Shown: piece by piece, positions 9,321 to 18,412 of the stretch
How positions within the stretch are numbered: position 1 is the stretch's first letter
Layout: each line of letters opens with the position of its first letter
Origin: Xanthomonas fragariae
Lineage (GTDB): Bacteria > Pseudomonadota > Gammaproteobacteria > Xanthomonadales > Xanthomonadaceae
Reading direction: 5' to 3'
Assembly: GCF_900183975.1 (NCBI RefSeq)
Contig: NZ_LT853882.1
Location: forward strand, 3,217,501-3,281,500
Length of the DNA: 64,000 nt
The notes under the pieces: generated by a model
Database searches by the model: none
Told to the model about the DNA's origin: nothing
What the model saw: only the letters and a program-made list of their open reading frames with translations
Translations under genes and position numbers: made by a program

Positions 9321-9604
9321 GCGTCAGCATAAAGGCTGTTATAAATTTTTATAGCAGCGCGCCGGCCAAGCATTACAAAGAAAAGGGTTGCGAGATAGCA
9401 AACAAAAATGCCCCCCATAGCAACAGACGAATTTTCACCGAAAAAATTCATCAGATCCAAACGTTCGCCTTTGTAAATCGAAACACTGAAAAATCCGATC
9501 GGTGCAATCAGAACGACGCTTGTCACATTGACAAATAGACTTGCCTGCATCGCCATCAGCGAGTCAGCCAATTTTTCTCGTGCTTTGATCGAATTCTTAG
9601 CCAT
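9317..9604 (-). CDS. Small two-helix membrane protein, unknown function
   Basis: A 95-residue protein with no family I recognise. A polar, helical N-terminus (MAKNSIKAREKLADSLMAMQ) is followed by two hydrophobic segments (about 25-45 and 64-80) and a short basic tail. The region is visibly more AT-rich than its neighbours. The stop overlaps the folA start (ATGA), so folA translation is probably coupled to it. A sequence close to AGAGAGGACG precedes its ATG. It sits between thyA and folA, which usually adjoin; it looks acquired. Confidence 0.7.
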   Translation of the reverse strand: MAKNSIKAREKLADSLMAMQASLFVNVTSVVLIAPIGFFSVSIYKGERLDLMNFFGENSSVAMGGIFVCYLATLFFVMLGRRAAIKIYNSLYADA

Positions 9605-9670
9605 GACACGTCCTCTCTCAAGTGAAGGTCAGCGTGCCATGCTCACGTCTCACTAATCGAGATGAGTCGT

Positions 9671-10465
9671 TCACACCGCCACCGGTGCCTTGATCGCCGG
9701 ATGCGGGTCATAGCCCTCGATGGCAATGTCGCCGAAGCGGAACGAAAACAGATCGGTCACGTCCGGATTCAAACGCAGGGTCGGCAGCGCACGCGGGGTG
9801 CGTGTCAGCTGTTCGCGCGCCTGTTCGAAGTGATTTGAATAAAGATGTGCGTCGCCCAGCGTGTGCACAAAATCGCCTACCCCCAGGCCGGTCGCCTGCG
9901 CCACCATATGGGTCAGCAGCGCGTAGCTGGCGATGTTGAATGGCACGCCGAGAAAGATGTCGCCGCTGCGCTGATAGAGCTGGCAACTGAGCTTGCCGTT
10001 GACCACATAGAACTGAAACAAGCTGTGGCATGGCATCAATGCCATCTGCGGCAGGTCGCCAACGTTCCAGGCGCTGATCACCAGCCGGCGCGAATCGGGA
10101 TTGCGCTTGATCTCGTCCACCAACCATTGCATTTGGTCGATCTCGAAGCCGTCCGGGCCGGTCCAGCGCCGCCACTGCTTGCCGTAAACAGGGCCGAGAT
10201 TGCCATCGGCATCGGCCCACTCGTCCCAGATGCGGACCTGGTTGTCCTTGAGATAACCGATATTGGTGTCGCCCTGCAAAAACCACAGCAACTCGTGAAT
10301 GATCGAGCGCAGATGCAGCTTCTTGGTGGTGACCAGCGGAAAACCTGCGTTGAGGTCGAAGCGCATTTGCCAGCCGAACACGCTGCGCGTGCCGGTGCCG
10401 GTGCGGTCGGCCTTGTCTGCACCGTGTTCCAGCACATGCCGCAACAAGTCCAGATACGGCTTCAC
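9671..10465 (-). CDS. thyA: Thymidylate synthase
   Basis: Makes dTMP from dUMP with methylene-tetrahydrofolate. From a GTG start at 10465 it reads [15 protein letters not shown], normal for the family, and 264 residues long. The catalytic cysteine is in [10 protein letters not shown], with [17 protein letters not shown] (dUMP phosphate and folate contacts) and HTLGDAHLY downstream. The frame is open further upstream, but that lies inside lgt. GTGA overlaps the lgt stop, so lgt and thyA are translationally coupled, as in many proteobacteria. Confidence 0.96.
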   Translation of the reverse strand: MKPYLDLLRHVLEHGADKADRTGTGTRSVFGWQMRFDLNAGFPLVTTKKLHLRSIIHELLWFLQGDTNIGYLKDNQVRIWDEWADADGNLGPVYGKQWRRWTGPDGFEIDQMQWLVDEIKRNPDSRRLVISAWNVGDLPQMALMPCHSLFQFYVVNGKLSCQLYQRSGDIFLGVPFNIASYALLTHMVAQATGLGVGDFVHTLGDAHLYSNHFEQAREQLTRTPRALPTLRLNPDVTDLFSFRFGDIAIEGYDPHPAIKAPVAV

Positions 10466-11352
10466 TTCGCGGCCTCCGCCATGGCTGCGTCTACCACGAC
10501 CGGCTGCAACACCGGCGCGCGGCGCGACAGTGCCAGCAACACCAGGCCACCGATGATCAGCGGCAAGCTCAGAATCTGCCCCATCGTCAGCCAATTGAAG
10601 GCCAGGTAGCCGATCGGCGCATCAGGCACGCGGACGAATTCCACGCTGAAACGAAATGCGCCATACAGCAGCGCAAACACCCCCGACACCGCATAGCGCG
10701 CACGCGGCTGCATTGAGAACGCCCACAACACCACGAACATCACCACGCCTTCGAGCGCGGCTTCGTACAGCTGCGAGGGGTGACGCGCGAACTGGTCTAG
10801 CGCACCGGCCGCGTACAGCGCCTGGAGTTGTGCCGGCGATTGGTCCGCCAATTCCGGCGCATGCGGAAAGATCACGCCCCAACCGGCCTGGGTGAACTGG
10901 CCCCACAACTCGCCGCCGACGAAATTGCCGAGCCTCCCGAAGCCCAGGCCCATCGGCACCAATGGCGCGACAAAATCCATGACGTCGAAGAAGTGCAGCC
11001 GATGCTTGCGCGCCCACAGCCAGCAGGCGAACAACACGCCAAGCAGACCGCCGTGGAAACTCATACCGCCTTCCCACACCTTGAACAGGATCAGCGGATT
11101 GGCCAGCAAGCTGTCGAACGCATAGAACAACATGTAGCCGATGCGCCCGCCCAGCACCACGCCGAGCATGCCGTAGAACAGCAGGTCGGAGAATCCGTCC
11201 ATGTCCACACTGGGCAGGCGACCGCGCAGGATGCGCGAGCGGCCCAGCGCCCAGGCGGAGAAGAAGGCCGCCAAATACATCAGGCCGTACCAATGCACCT
11301 GCACCGGGCCAAGCGAGAAAGCGATGGGGTCGATGGCGTGCAGATAGATCAT
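10462..11352 (-). CDS. lgt: Prolipoprotein diacylglyceryl transferase
   Basis: Integral inner-membrane enzyme that transfers diacylglycerol from phosphatidylglycerol to the lipobox cysteine of prolipoproteins. The 296-residue protein has about seven hydrophobic spans, the Lgt signature [14 protein letters not shown] (with Gly in place of the usual Asn after GNFV), [12 protein letters not shown] and [13 protein letters not shown]. It precedes thyA with a four-base overlap. Confidence 0.95.
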   Translation of the reverse strand: MIYLHAIDPIAFSLGPVQVHWYGLMYLAAFFSAWALGRSRILRGRLPSVDMDGFSDLLFYGMLGVVLGGRIGYMLFYAFDSLLANPLILFKVWEGGMSFHGGLLGVLFACWLWARKHRLHFFDVMDFVAPLVPMGLGFGRLGNFVGGELWGQFTQAGWGVIFPHAPELADQSPAQLQALYAAGALDQFARHPSQLYEAALEGVVMFVVLWAFSMQPRARYAVSGVFALLYGAFRFSVEFVRVPDAPIGYLAFNWLTMGQILSLPLIIGGLVLLALSRRAPVLQPVVVDAAMAEAAK

Positions 11353-11405
11353 GCGGACCGCGGATCAAAAAAAACGAGGCAGCTATTCTGACACCTCGCG
11401 CGCGC

Positions 11406-11897
11406 TCAGCCTAAGCGCTGTGGACGATCGGGCAGCTCGTCTTCATGCTGCGCGCAGGCATCGGCAGGGAAATGCTCGGTCAACAGCTCAGTCACCGCCT
11501 CGATCCCGGCCAATACCGCCGCTTCGTTTTGGCCATTGCGCAGGAACTGCTGCATGCGCCGGCACACCTCGGCCCAATGGGTGTCCAGGACACGACTGCG
11601 CAGGCCACGGTCGGCGACCACTTCGATGGCTTGATCGGCCAGCAGCAGGTAGATCAATACGCCGTTATTGGCTTCGGTGTCCCAGGTGCGCAATTGCGCG
11701 AAGGCCTGTTCTGCGCGCTGGCGGGCGGTCTGCCCGTGCCAGAGCGGGCCCAGCGGCAGATCGGCTTCCACCGCGACCATAATTTGACCGGTATGGGCCC
11801 GCTCGCTGACAGTCACCGCCGCTGCGATGGCCGCCATGCAGGGGGCTGGAAAACTGCGCTGCGCCGACGGCGCGAAAACATGCCTGAGCCACCGCAT
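11406..11897 (-). CDS. TPM-domain protein (second of pair)
   Basis: 163-residue protein with a TPM (TLP18.3/Psb32/MOLO-1) phosphatase-like fold. It shows the typical core GVLIYLLLADQAIEVVADRGL and an amphipathic C-terminal helix, but no clear signal peptide. Its first codon abuts the end of the upstream TPM gene at 11897, so the two are co-translated. In related bacteria the pair follows lemA; here lemA is about 19 kb away. The function is unknown; an envelope-associated role is likely. Confidence 0.82.
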   Translation of the reverse strand: MRWLRHVFAPSAQRSFPAPCMAAIAAAVTVSERAHTGQIMVAVEADLPLGPLWHGQTARQRAEQAFAQLRTWDTEANNGVLIYLLLADQAIEVVADRGLRSRVLDTHWAEVCRRMQQFLRNGQNEAAVLAGIEAVTELLTEHFPADACAQHEDELPDRPQRLG

Positions 11898-12790
11898 TAC
11901 CAGCTCCCCGAGGCGCCACCGCCTCCCGATAATCCCCCACCCCCACCCCAGCCGCCGCCCCCACGGCCACCGCCTCCAAACCCACCGAACCCACCACCGC
12001 CCCAGCCACCGCCGCCGACAAAGCGCCCCGGCGAACCGGAAGCCAGGCCCGCCAGCAAGCCGATCACTGCCGAACCAACGCTGGCAAACAGCAACGATGT
12101 AAACAGAAAGGCGACGCCACCGGCAGCAATGCCGGTCAGCAACGCGCGCAACGGGCGCGGCAAGGCGCCCAAAATACCGCGCGCCACCATCGAGACCACA
12201 AACCCAATGAACAAGGCAATGATCCAGCCGCCTGCGCCACTGCCCAAACCTCCACCGGCATGCCCACTGACCGGCTCCGGCAAGGCCTCGCCTTCGATAA
12301 GGCCAGCCAGGGTCGCTGTCGCATCGCGGATGCCGCCGCCGTAGTCGCCCTCACGGAAGCGCGGCGCAAGATACTCCTGGATGATGCGGTTGGCCACGAT
12401 GTCAGGGATCGCACCTTCCAGGCCGTAACCGGGTTGGATCCGCACCCGGCGATCATCCTTGGCCACCAGCAGCAGCACGCCATCATCCACGCCTTTGCGG
12501 CCGATCTTCCACTGGTCGAACACGCGCTGGGTGTACTGCTCGATCGCCTCAGGCTGCGTCGTTGGCACGATCAAAATCTGCAACTGCGCGCCCTTGCGTT
12601 GCTGCAAGGCCAGCGCTTGCTGTTCCAGCTGCTGGATCTGCGCCGCATCCAGCGTGCCGGTGACGTCGACCACCGGCGAGCGCAGCGGCGGAATGGCTGC
12701 CAGGTCCTGCGCCAGCAACGAGGCCGGGAGCAGAAGCAGAAGCAGAAGCAGCACCATCATCCACAACACCCAGCTGTGCTTTTGTCGCAT
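11897..12790 (-). CDS. TPM-domain membrane protein with Gly-rich tail (YgcG type)
   Basis: From the ATG at 12790, preceded by a good ribosome site (AGGAG), the protein starts MRQKHSWVLWMMVLL with a signal peptide, then the TPM domain (PVVDVTGTLDAAQIQQLE to GIRDATATLAGLIEGE). Two hydrophobic spans follow near 190-245. The tail is about 50 residues of almost pure Gly/Trp/Phe ending GGGGASGSW, as in YgcG-like proteins. It normally forms an operon with lemA. The sequence upstream of the start is a rearrangement junction. Confidence 0.85.
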   Translation of the reverse strand: MRQKHSWVLWMMVLLLLLLLLPASLLAQDLAAIPPLRSPVVDVTGTLDAAQIQQLEQQALALQQRKGAQLQILIVPTTQPEAIEQYTQRVFDQWKIGRKGVDDGVLLLVAKDDRRVRIQPGYGLEGAIPDIVANRIIQEYLAPRFREGDYGGGIRDATATLAGLIEGEALPEPVSGHAGGGLGSGAGGWIIALFIGFVVSMVARGILGALPRPLRALLTGIAAGGVAFLFTSLLFASVGSAVIGLLAGLASGSPGRFVGGGGWGGGGFGGFGGGGRGGGGWGGGGGLSGGGGASGSW

Positions 12791-13353
12791 TACAAAACTC
12801 CTAGTTGATTGGCAACGACATGCAGCTGTTTCTTCTCCCTCTGGGACCGTGGCCCCCTTCATGGGAAGAAGGTGCCCCGTAGGAGCAGAGTAAGGGTTAC
12901 GAGCGAAGCTCGTGCAGTTGGAACGACGCGAGAGCTACGCCCCATACCCTCCCCCAACCCCTTGTCTGTTGGCGATGTGCCAGATGGGTGCGTCGAGAGC
13001 CGGCGTGGTCGACCGACGATCCACTGGTCTGAGCGACTGCGGGAGAGCGAGGTCGCCACGCCGGACTCCCCAGGCAAACTCCCGAACAGTTGCTGGAGTT
13101 GGCACGCGTAACGATCAGGCTGGGCAGCCGCAGGAGAACTCTCGACCCTTCGAGCATAGCGGAGTTTTTTATGCCTCACGGTGTTGGGATCGATGTCAGC
13201 AAGCAATGGATCGCCCGACAGGTGACTGTGCGTGCCGAGCGGGATGTGCTGTGAATCAGGCCAAGTGCGTCGGCTATGCGGGCCACACCCTCGACGCAGA
13301 AGGCGACCGCATGGCTGCGACCGCCTTCGTCGATGAACTAACGCATTTGCGTA
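12791..13353. other. Rearrangement junction with IS110 scar and ~60-bp repeat
   Basis: No intact gene. Positions 13030-13089 carry a repeat that could encode LRESEVATPDSPGKLPN on the plus strand. Its relative is at 32349-32413 on the minus strand. At 13171-13254 is an IS110-type transposase N-terminus, MPHGVGIDVSKQWIARQ, which stops after 27 residues. The stretch just upstream of the TPM gene should hold lemA by comparison with related genomes, but does not. A small inverted repeat near 13303-13337 may serve as the rbsK terminator. Confidence 0.6.
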
Positions 13354-14310
13354 TCAGACTGCTGCGTCAGGCAGCAAGCGCGGCATCGACGATGCAGCGC
13401 CTTCCACTTCGGTGGTGCGTGCAGCATAGCGGGTGGCAAAGCGCACATGGGTGATGAAGCTGGCGTTGGCCGATTGCGCCAGCGAGGCCACCAGCGCGCC
13501 GTTGAATGCATCGCCAGCACCGGTGGTGTCCACCGTCTGCGCGCTTTCCGCACCCACGCGGTAATGCGCCGCGGTATCGCCACGCAGCTGTTCTTCGGCG
13601 TGCGAAATAAAGGCGCCTACCGCGCCCAGCGTCACCACCACGGTGCCGCCTGGCAGTAACTTGCGGCACAACGAGTGCAGCGTGTTGCCGTCCAGCGCTG
13701 CTACATCATCGGCATTGATGCGCTCGCCGACATGGCGACCGAGCAGTGCGGCGAATTCGGTTTCGTTGGGCGTCAACACATTCGACAGCTTGAGCAAACC
13801 GATCGAGGTCGGTGCATTGGCCGGCGCTGCGTTTAGTACGGTCAGCACGCCGCATTCGCGCGCCAGTGCCAGGGCCGACTCGACGGTTTCTGCCGGCGAT
13901 TCCAACTGCGCCAGCAGTACGCGTGCCGAGGCAACCAGCGCGCGTTGGTTGTCGACAAAGCCCGGGCTCAGCACCGAATTGGCGCCGGCACCGATCACGA
14001 TGGTGTTGCGTCCGTGCCCATCGACGTAGATGCCACCGGTGCCGGTCGGCTCATTGCTGGGCTCGGCGATCAGCGCGAACCCATCCTGCGCGGCCAGCGA
14101 ACGCGCCAGCGCACCGCCGGCATCATCGCCCAGCGCGCACAGGAAGTGCGTCTTGGCGCCAGCACGTGCAGCCGCGACTGCCTGGTTAAACCCCTTGCCG
14201 CCTGGACCGGTGCTATAGCGACCGGCGATGGTGGCGCCCGGGGCGGGCAGGACATCACAGCGCCACACGTGATCGACATTGAAGGACCCGACAACGACGA
14301 CCGAACTCAT
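13354..14310 (-). CDS. rbsK: Ribokinase (PfkB family sugar kinase)
   Basis: Phosphorylates ribose or a similar sugar at O5. The 318-residue protein carries the first PfkB signature GPGGKGFNQAVAAAR (about 36-50) and the second, VDTTGAGDAFNGAL, with the catalytic Asp. It has LTPNETE and the N-terminal VVVGSFNVDHVW. It lies just downstream of a nucleoside transporter gene on the same strand, fitting nucleoside-ribose salvage. A related PfkB kinase for another sugar or nucleoside cannot be excluded. Confidence 0.88.
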   Translation of the reverse strand: MSSVVVVGSFNVDHVWRCDVLPAPGATIAGRYSTGPGGKGFNQAVAAARAGAKTHFLCALGDDAGGALARSLAAQDGFALIAEPSNEPTGTGGIYVDGHGRNTIVIGAGANSVLSPGFVDNQRALVASARVLLAQLESPAETVESALALARECGVLTVLNAAPANAPTSIGLLKLSNVLTPNETEFAALLGRHVGERINADDVAALDGNTLHSLCRKLLPGGTVVVTLGAVGAFISHAEEQLRGDTAAHYRVGAESAQTVDTTGAGDAFNGALVASLAQSANASFITHVRFATRYAARTTEVEGAASSMPRLLPDAAV

Positions 14311-14400
14311 AAATACCCTTGCTTGAATGACTGACTTGAATGAATGGAAGAAACGTGGCGTGCGGCGATTAGACCGTCACACCGATGAACCCGCGCCGCT

Positions 14401-15699
14401 TTAACCGAACTGCGAGAGGACGCCGGCAATGGTAGCGGTCATGAAGGTGGCGATCGAACCGCCGAGCACCGCACGCAGACCGAACTTGGCCAGATCGTGA
14501 CGACGTTCCGGCGCCAGCCCGCCGATGCCGCCGATCTGGATCGCAATCGAGCTGAAGTTGGCGAAGCCGCACAGGGCATACGTGGCGATCAACCGGCCTT
14601 CAGCGCTCAGGCCCACGCCTGGCGCTTCGCCCTTCACGATCCGCGACAACTCGCTGTAAGCGACAAACTCGTTGACCACCACCTTCTGGCCAATCAACGA
14701 ACCGACTGTCGTCGCATCCACCCACGGTGTGCCGATCACCCAAGCGATCGGCGCCAGCACGTAACCGAAGATCGTCGACAGGTTGGTCGGACGGCCCAGC
14801 ACTGCGGCGGCGCCCGTGATCTCGCCCAGCCAGGTCAGCGGTGCGTTGATCAATGCGATCAGCGCGATGAAGGCCAGCAGCATCGCGCCGATGTTCAGTG
14901 CCAGGCGCAGACCATCGCCAGCACCGGCCGCAGCCGCATCGATGACATTGCTGGTGGTCCTTTCGACTTCCATCTTGACCGTGCCGCGGGTCAACGGGGC
15001 GCCGGTTTCCGGCACCAGCAGTTTGGCGACCACGAGCGTGGCGGGCGCGGCCATGATGCTGGCGGCAAGCAGATGCTTGGCATAGAACGCCTGCTGCGCC
15101 GGATCGCTGCCGCCGAGCATGCCCACGTACGCGGCGAGCACACCGCCGGCGATGTGCGCCATGCCGCCGATCATCATCGTCAGCAGTTCGGATTGGGTCA
15201 TCTTTGGGATGTACGGGCGCACCGTCAGCGGCGCTTCGGTCTGGCCGATAAACACGCTGGCGCACACGCTGGTGGTTTCCGCACCGGACACGCGCATCAC
15301 CTTGGTGATCGCCCACGCCATCGTACGCACCACCAGCTGCATCACGCCCAGGTGGTAAAGCACGCCCATCAGCGCGGAGAAAAAGATGATGGTAGGCAGC
15401 ACCTGGAACGCAAAAATAAAGCCGTAGCTGTCGATGTTCATCAGGTTGCCGAAAATGAAGTTAGACCCCTCATTGACGAAGCTCAGCACCTTGACGAAAC
15501 CCCTGCCCAGCGAGTCGAACGCATCGCGTCCACCCGGCACCAGCAGCACCAGTGCGGCGAATGAAATCTGCAACGCCAGACCAGTGGCGACCAGCTTCCA
15601 ATCGATCGCGCGGCGGTTGGTCGAAAACAGCCAGGAGATGCCGATAAGCACCGCCAGACCGAACAGGCCGAAACCGATCCGTCCCAAACCTTCGACCAT
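14401..15699 (-). CDS. Concentrative nucleoside transporter, NupC/CNT family
   Basis: 432-residue inner-membrane symporter. The CNT hallmark ASVFIGQTEAPLTVRPYI is present (about 165-182), as are a gate motif GGMAHIAGGVLAAYVGM and SYSELSR-like FVAYSELSRIV. The C-terminus has CGFANFSSIAIQIGGIG, as in NupC. Ten or so hydrophobic segments are visible. It is followed by rbsK 90 bases downstream, which suggests that nucleosides are taken up and their ribose phosphorylated. Confidence 0.92.
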   Translation of the reverse strand: MVEGLGRIGFGLFGLAVLIGISWLFSTNRRAIDWKLVATGLALQISFAALVLLVPGGRDAFDSLGRGFVKVLSFVNEGSNFIFGNLMNIDSYGFIFAFQVLPTIIFFSALMGVLYHLGVMQLVVRTMAWAITKVMRVSGAETTSVCASVFIGQTEAPLTVRPYIPKMTQSELLTMMIGGMAHIAGGVLAAYVGMLGGSDPAQQAFYAKHLLAASIMAAPATLVVAKLLVPETGAPLTRGTVKMEVERTTSNVIDAAAAGAGDGLRLALNIGAMLLAFIALIALINAPLTWLGEITGAAAVLGRPTNLSTIFGYVLAPIAWVIGTPWVDATTVGSLIGQKVVVNEFVAYSELSRIVKGEAPGVGLSAEGRLIATYALCGFANFSSIAIQIGGIGGLAPERRHDLAKFGLRAVLGGSIATFMTATIAGVLSQFG

Positions 15700-15821
15700 T
15701 CCAATCCCCGGCGACTACTGACGACAAAACGGCAAGCCTAGAGCAGGGGGTGACAGCGGGCAAGGCGACCAGTATTCAGAAGCTCGCCATCGGCCCGCGG
15801 CCGAAATGCGGCGAGGGCTAC

Positions 15822-15950
15822 GTGCGGCGTGTCCCGTGCCGGTACACGTGCAAGCGCCCTCAGTGACCGAAGCATTCGCACAACATCGGCAGACATCGTG
15901 CATGGGGTTGGTCTGTGGTCGGTGCCGCACACACCACGCCCTGTCGCCCC
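15822..15950 (+). repeat. Dispersed xanthomonad repeat, copy A
   Basis: Could encode VSRAGTRASAL-DRSIRTTSADIV. The same sequence with scattered substitutions lies at about 36960-37090 in the opposite orientation (VSRAGTRASAI, DRSIRTKPVDVV). The conservation is at DNA level and neither copy has a start or a sensible frame. The rest of the 15700-16021 interval shows no gene. Confidence 0.6.
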
Positions 15951-16021
15951 GGCAACGCGACGTCCTACACTGCGTACGCCGATCCGTGGCAGGGCGCCGC
16001 GGAGGTTGTTGGAGTCTGCCA

Positions 16022-16990
16022 ATGCACTACCGTCGTCTGGGTTCCACCGGGCTGCAACTGTCGGCTTTGTCGTTCGGGGCCTGGGTCACCTTCGGCGAGC
16101 AGATCGGGCGCAGCGAAGCGCGCAACCTGATCGCCGCCGCTTGGGACAACGGCATCAATTTCTTCGACAATGCCGAGGTCTATGCACGCGGTCGCGCTGA
16201 AGAAGTCATGGGCGATGTGATCGCCGATCTGCGCTTGCCGCGCGACGGCTATTGCGTGTCGAGCAAAGTATTTTTCGGTGCGGTGGACAGCCCACGCCCG
16301 ACCCAGCGTGGGCTCTCGCGCAAGCATGTCACCGACGCCTGCCATGCCGCGCTTAAGCGCCTGCGGGTGGACTATCTGGATCTGTACTTCTGTCACCGGC
16401 CGGATCCGGACACGCCTATACAGGAAACCGTGCGCGCCATGGATGCGCTGATCCGCCAGGGCAAGGTGCTGTACTGGGGAACTTCCGAATGGAGTGCAGA
16501 TCAGTTGCGCGCCGCCATCGCCATCGCCGAGCAGGAACACTTGCATGCGCCAGCGATGGAGCAGCCGCAGTACAACCTGCTCCACCGCGAGCGGCTGGAA
16601 CAGGAATACGCGCCGCTGTGCGAGAACGGGCTGGGCACCACGATCTGGTCGCCGCTGTCCTCGGGCCTGTTAACCGGCAAGTACAACGCCGGCGTGGATG
16701 CCGATAGCCGGCTGGGTCAACCGGGCAATCAATGGCTGCAGGACGAAGTCCTTGGCGCACCGGAAGCGCGCCGGCTCGAACGCGCCCGCACGTTCTGCAC
16801 GCTAGCTGCCGAACTTGGCCAGTCGCCGGCACGTCTGGCCATCGCCTGGTGCTTACGCAATCGGCATGTATCCACGGTGATCCTCGGCGCCAGCCGAGTG
16901 GCCCGGTTGGAAGAAAACCTGGGCGCACTGAAGACGTTGAGCCAGGTCGATGAAGCTAGCTGGGCGCGGGTGGAGGCTGCAACGCGCTGA
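16022..16990 (+). CDS. Aldo/keto reductase, Kv-beta-like
   Basis: A 322-residue NADPH-dependent oxidoreductase of the potassium-channel beta-subunit-like subgroup. The N-terminus MHYRRLGSTGLQLSALSFG is typical. The catalytic residues appear in FFDNAEVYARGRAEE (Asp, Tyr) and VSSKVFFG (Lys), followed by DLYFCHRPDPDTPIQE (His) and the cofactor-binding GASRVARLEENL near the end. The frame is open 72 codons upstream, but that part overlaps the dispersed repeat and is not family-like. The physiological substrate is unknown. Confidence 0.9.
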   Translation: MHYRRLGSTGLQLSALSFGAWVTFGEQIGRSEARNLIAAAWDNGINFFDNAEVYARGRAEEVMGDVIADLRLPRDGYCVSSKVFFGAVDSPRPTQRGLSRKHVTDACHAALKRLRVDYLDLYFCHRPDPDTPIQETVRAMDALIRQGKVLYWGTSEWSADQLRAAIAIAEQEHLHAPAMEQPQYNLLHRERLEQEYAPLCENGLGTTIWSPLSSGLLTGKYNAGVDADSRLGQPGNQWLQDEVLGAPEARRLERARTFCTLAAELGQSPARLAIAWCLRNRHVSTVILGASRVARLEENLGALKTLSQVDEASWARVEAATR

Positions 16991-17330
16991 TCGAGCGCAC
17001 TTCGGGTCGGCTACGCCGGAGGAAGCTTGTGCCCGATGGCAGTCTTGTCGGCCATTGCGCGCAGATTGTCTGCTGGGTGTTACACGCACGCCTGAGCGTA
17101 GAGGCATCCAAAGCGTGGCATTGCGATGCGCTGCTGCCTTGCCAGCAGTTGTCTCTAAGAGGCCGGGCAAGTCTGGATTACGCGACGCTTCGGCTAGAGG
17201 CAAGGCCCTGACGCTTTGCGCGCGCTGGACAACGTCAGCATCACAGGCGCGACGGATCAATTGATCACACGAATCGAAAACTATTGTTCCATCCAGAGAT
17301 TCAGCGAATTAAGTGAGAATAGCTCTTGAT
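16991..17330. other. Gene-free interval before hemP
   Basis: I see no convincing gene. Short open frames here have no start context or family features. The last 60 bases become AT-rich and hold the hemP promoter. Confidence 0.4.
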
Positions 17331-17332
17331 CA

Positions 17333-17356
17333 ATAAATGAGAATGGTTATGATTTA
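17333..17356 (+). promoter_or_regulatory. Probable Fur box before hemP
   Basis: The sequence AATGAGAATGGTTATGATTT closely resembles the Fur consensus GATAATGATTATCATTATC. It is about 30 bases upstream of hemP, inside an AT-rich promoter-like stretch. Repression by iron-loaded Fur is expected for a hemin-uptake gene. Confidence 0.65.
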
Positions 17357-17384
17357 TATCGCCAACCGACTGGAGATCACGATC

Positions 17385-17582
17385 ATGACCGCTCAACCCG
17401 TGCTGCTTCGCTCCGAACCGGTGAACCTGCGCGACCGCGCTATTGCACGTGCTGTCCCCGCAGAAGACCTCATCAGCAGCGAGGCGCTGCTCAAGGGCCG
17501 TCGCGAAGTGCTAATCCAGCATGGCGACCGCATCTATCGCCTGCGCAATACCAGCAACGACAAGCTCATCCTCACCAAGTAA
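17385..17582 (+). CDS. hemP: Hemin uptake protein HemP
   Basis: A 65-residue cytoplasmic protein of the HemP/HmuP family, linked to haem uptake and its regulation. The conserved C-terminal half reads LLKGRREVLIQHGDRIYRL, followed by RNTSNDKLILTK, exactly as in the family. The chosen ATG (MTAQPVLLRS) gives the normal length; an in-frame ATG at 17349 would add twelve residues. A Fur-box-like site precedes it. Its usual partner, the TonB-dependent haem receptor downstream, is destroyed. Confidence 0.88.
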   Translation: MTAQPVLLRSEPVNLRDRAIARAVPAEDLISSEALLKGRREVLIQHGDRIYRLRNTSNDKLILTK

Positions 17583-17841
17583 CCCAGCGAAAAGAACGGT
17601 TGCGCGCCGCCAAGCGGGCGTGGCCGCTGCTGAGGTCGGCGCCTCTCGCGTGAATGACCGCCCTTTTCGCATTGCCCGCGCGCAACGTTCTGCCAGCCAC
17701 TGCGAGCCTTACGGCCGATAGTGCGCCAAGCGCAGGTGTCCGCTGTCTGCCACGGGCACGGCCGCCCAACTCTCCACCCTGGGCTGCCGCGCGGTCCGTG
17801 CCGCAATGCGCGCAGCCGGGATTTTTGCTTCAAAGGTTTCC

Positions 17842-18167
17842 GATGATTCGCCTGCATCCGCTGGTTGGTCGTGTTGTCGCTGGCGCTGCCGGCTGTTCCG
17901 TTGTTAACCCATGCTGCCGTACCCGATGCAGGCGGCAATACTGCCCGGTGCACGACTTGGACCGGCTGCAGGTCACCGCCACGCGCACTCAGCGCGCGTT
18001 GGTCGATGTGCCGAGCACGCTGGATGTGATCGACCGCGAACAGCTCGACAACCAACTGGTGCGCGAGCTCAAGGACCCGTTCCGCCATACGCCGGGCATG
18101 TCGGTGACCAGTAACAGCGGCCGCTTCACCGGTGCCGGGCGCACTGCTTTGGCCAGTCTGGCCGCTA
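17842..18167 (+). pseudogene. TonB-dependent haem receptor, frameshifted and truncated
   Basis: Starts MIRLHPLVG in frame, then shifts. The signal-peptide core is in the next frame (VVLSLALPAVPLLTHAAVPD), and the plug domain resumes in the first frame as HDLDRLQVTATRTQRALVDV through ELKDPFRHTPGMSVTSNSGR. The reading ends at GRTALASLA, where a miniature element begins. The remaining 500 or more residues, including the whole barrel, are missing. The receptor would have worked with HemP in haem import. Confidence 0.85.
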
Positions 18168-18314
18168 GAGTAGCTAACAAAATTACTGCGCAGTCGCCAG
18201 GTGCGCGAGACCGGTGCTCGGAATCGGAATCGGAATTTATCGAGCTTACACTGTGGTTCCTCCGCACCGTCCGCACCCAACTGGTGACTGCTCGCTACTT
18301 TTTGTTAGCCACTC
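18168..18314. mobile_element. Miniature inverted-repeat element, copy 1
   Basis: A 147-bp non-coding element bounded by GAGTAGCTAACAAAA and the inverse TTTTTGTTAGCCACTC. The inside matches the element at 37255-37386 in reverse orientation, including CGGTGCTCGGAATCGG and GACTGCTCGCTAC. Flanks CTA and TAA are not a duplication, so a deletion may have accompanied insertion. It terminates the haem receptor pseudogene. Confidence 0.8.
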
Positions 18315-18334
18315 TAAACAGATCGCCTGATGTG

Positions 18335-18405
18335 TAGAAGCGCACTGGCCCGCGGTGAAGCGTTACCGGTAACGCCTCATCGCACGCCAGCGCGCTTCTA
18401 CAGAA
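18335..18405. repeat. REP-like palindrome (GTAG type)
   Basis: GTAGAAGCGCACTGGC pairs with the downstream GCCAGCGCGCTTCTAC, with an inner smaller inverted repeat around GTTACCGGTAAC. This looks like the GTAG REP family known from Stenotrophomonas and Xanthomonas. It may also act as a terminator for the convergent gene at 18413. Confidence 0.6.
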
Positions 18406-18412
18406 GATGCAG

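Noticed and set aside
16950..17264. 104-codon plus-strand frame after the aldo/keto reductase
   Set aside because: No ribosome site, no family features, overlaps the end of the reductase gene; regarded as chance.
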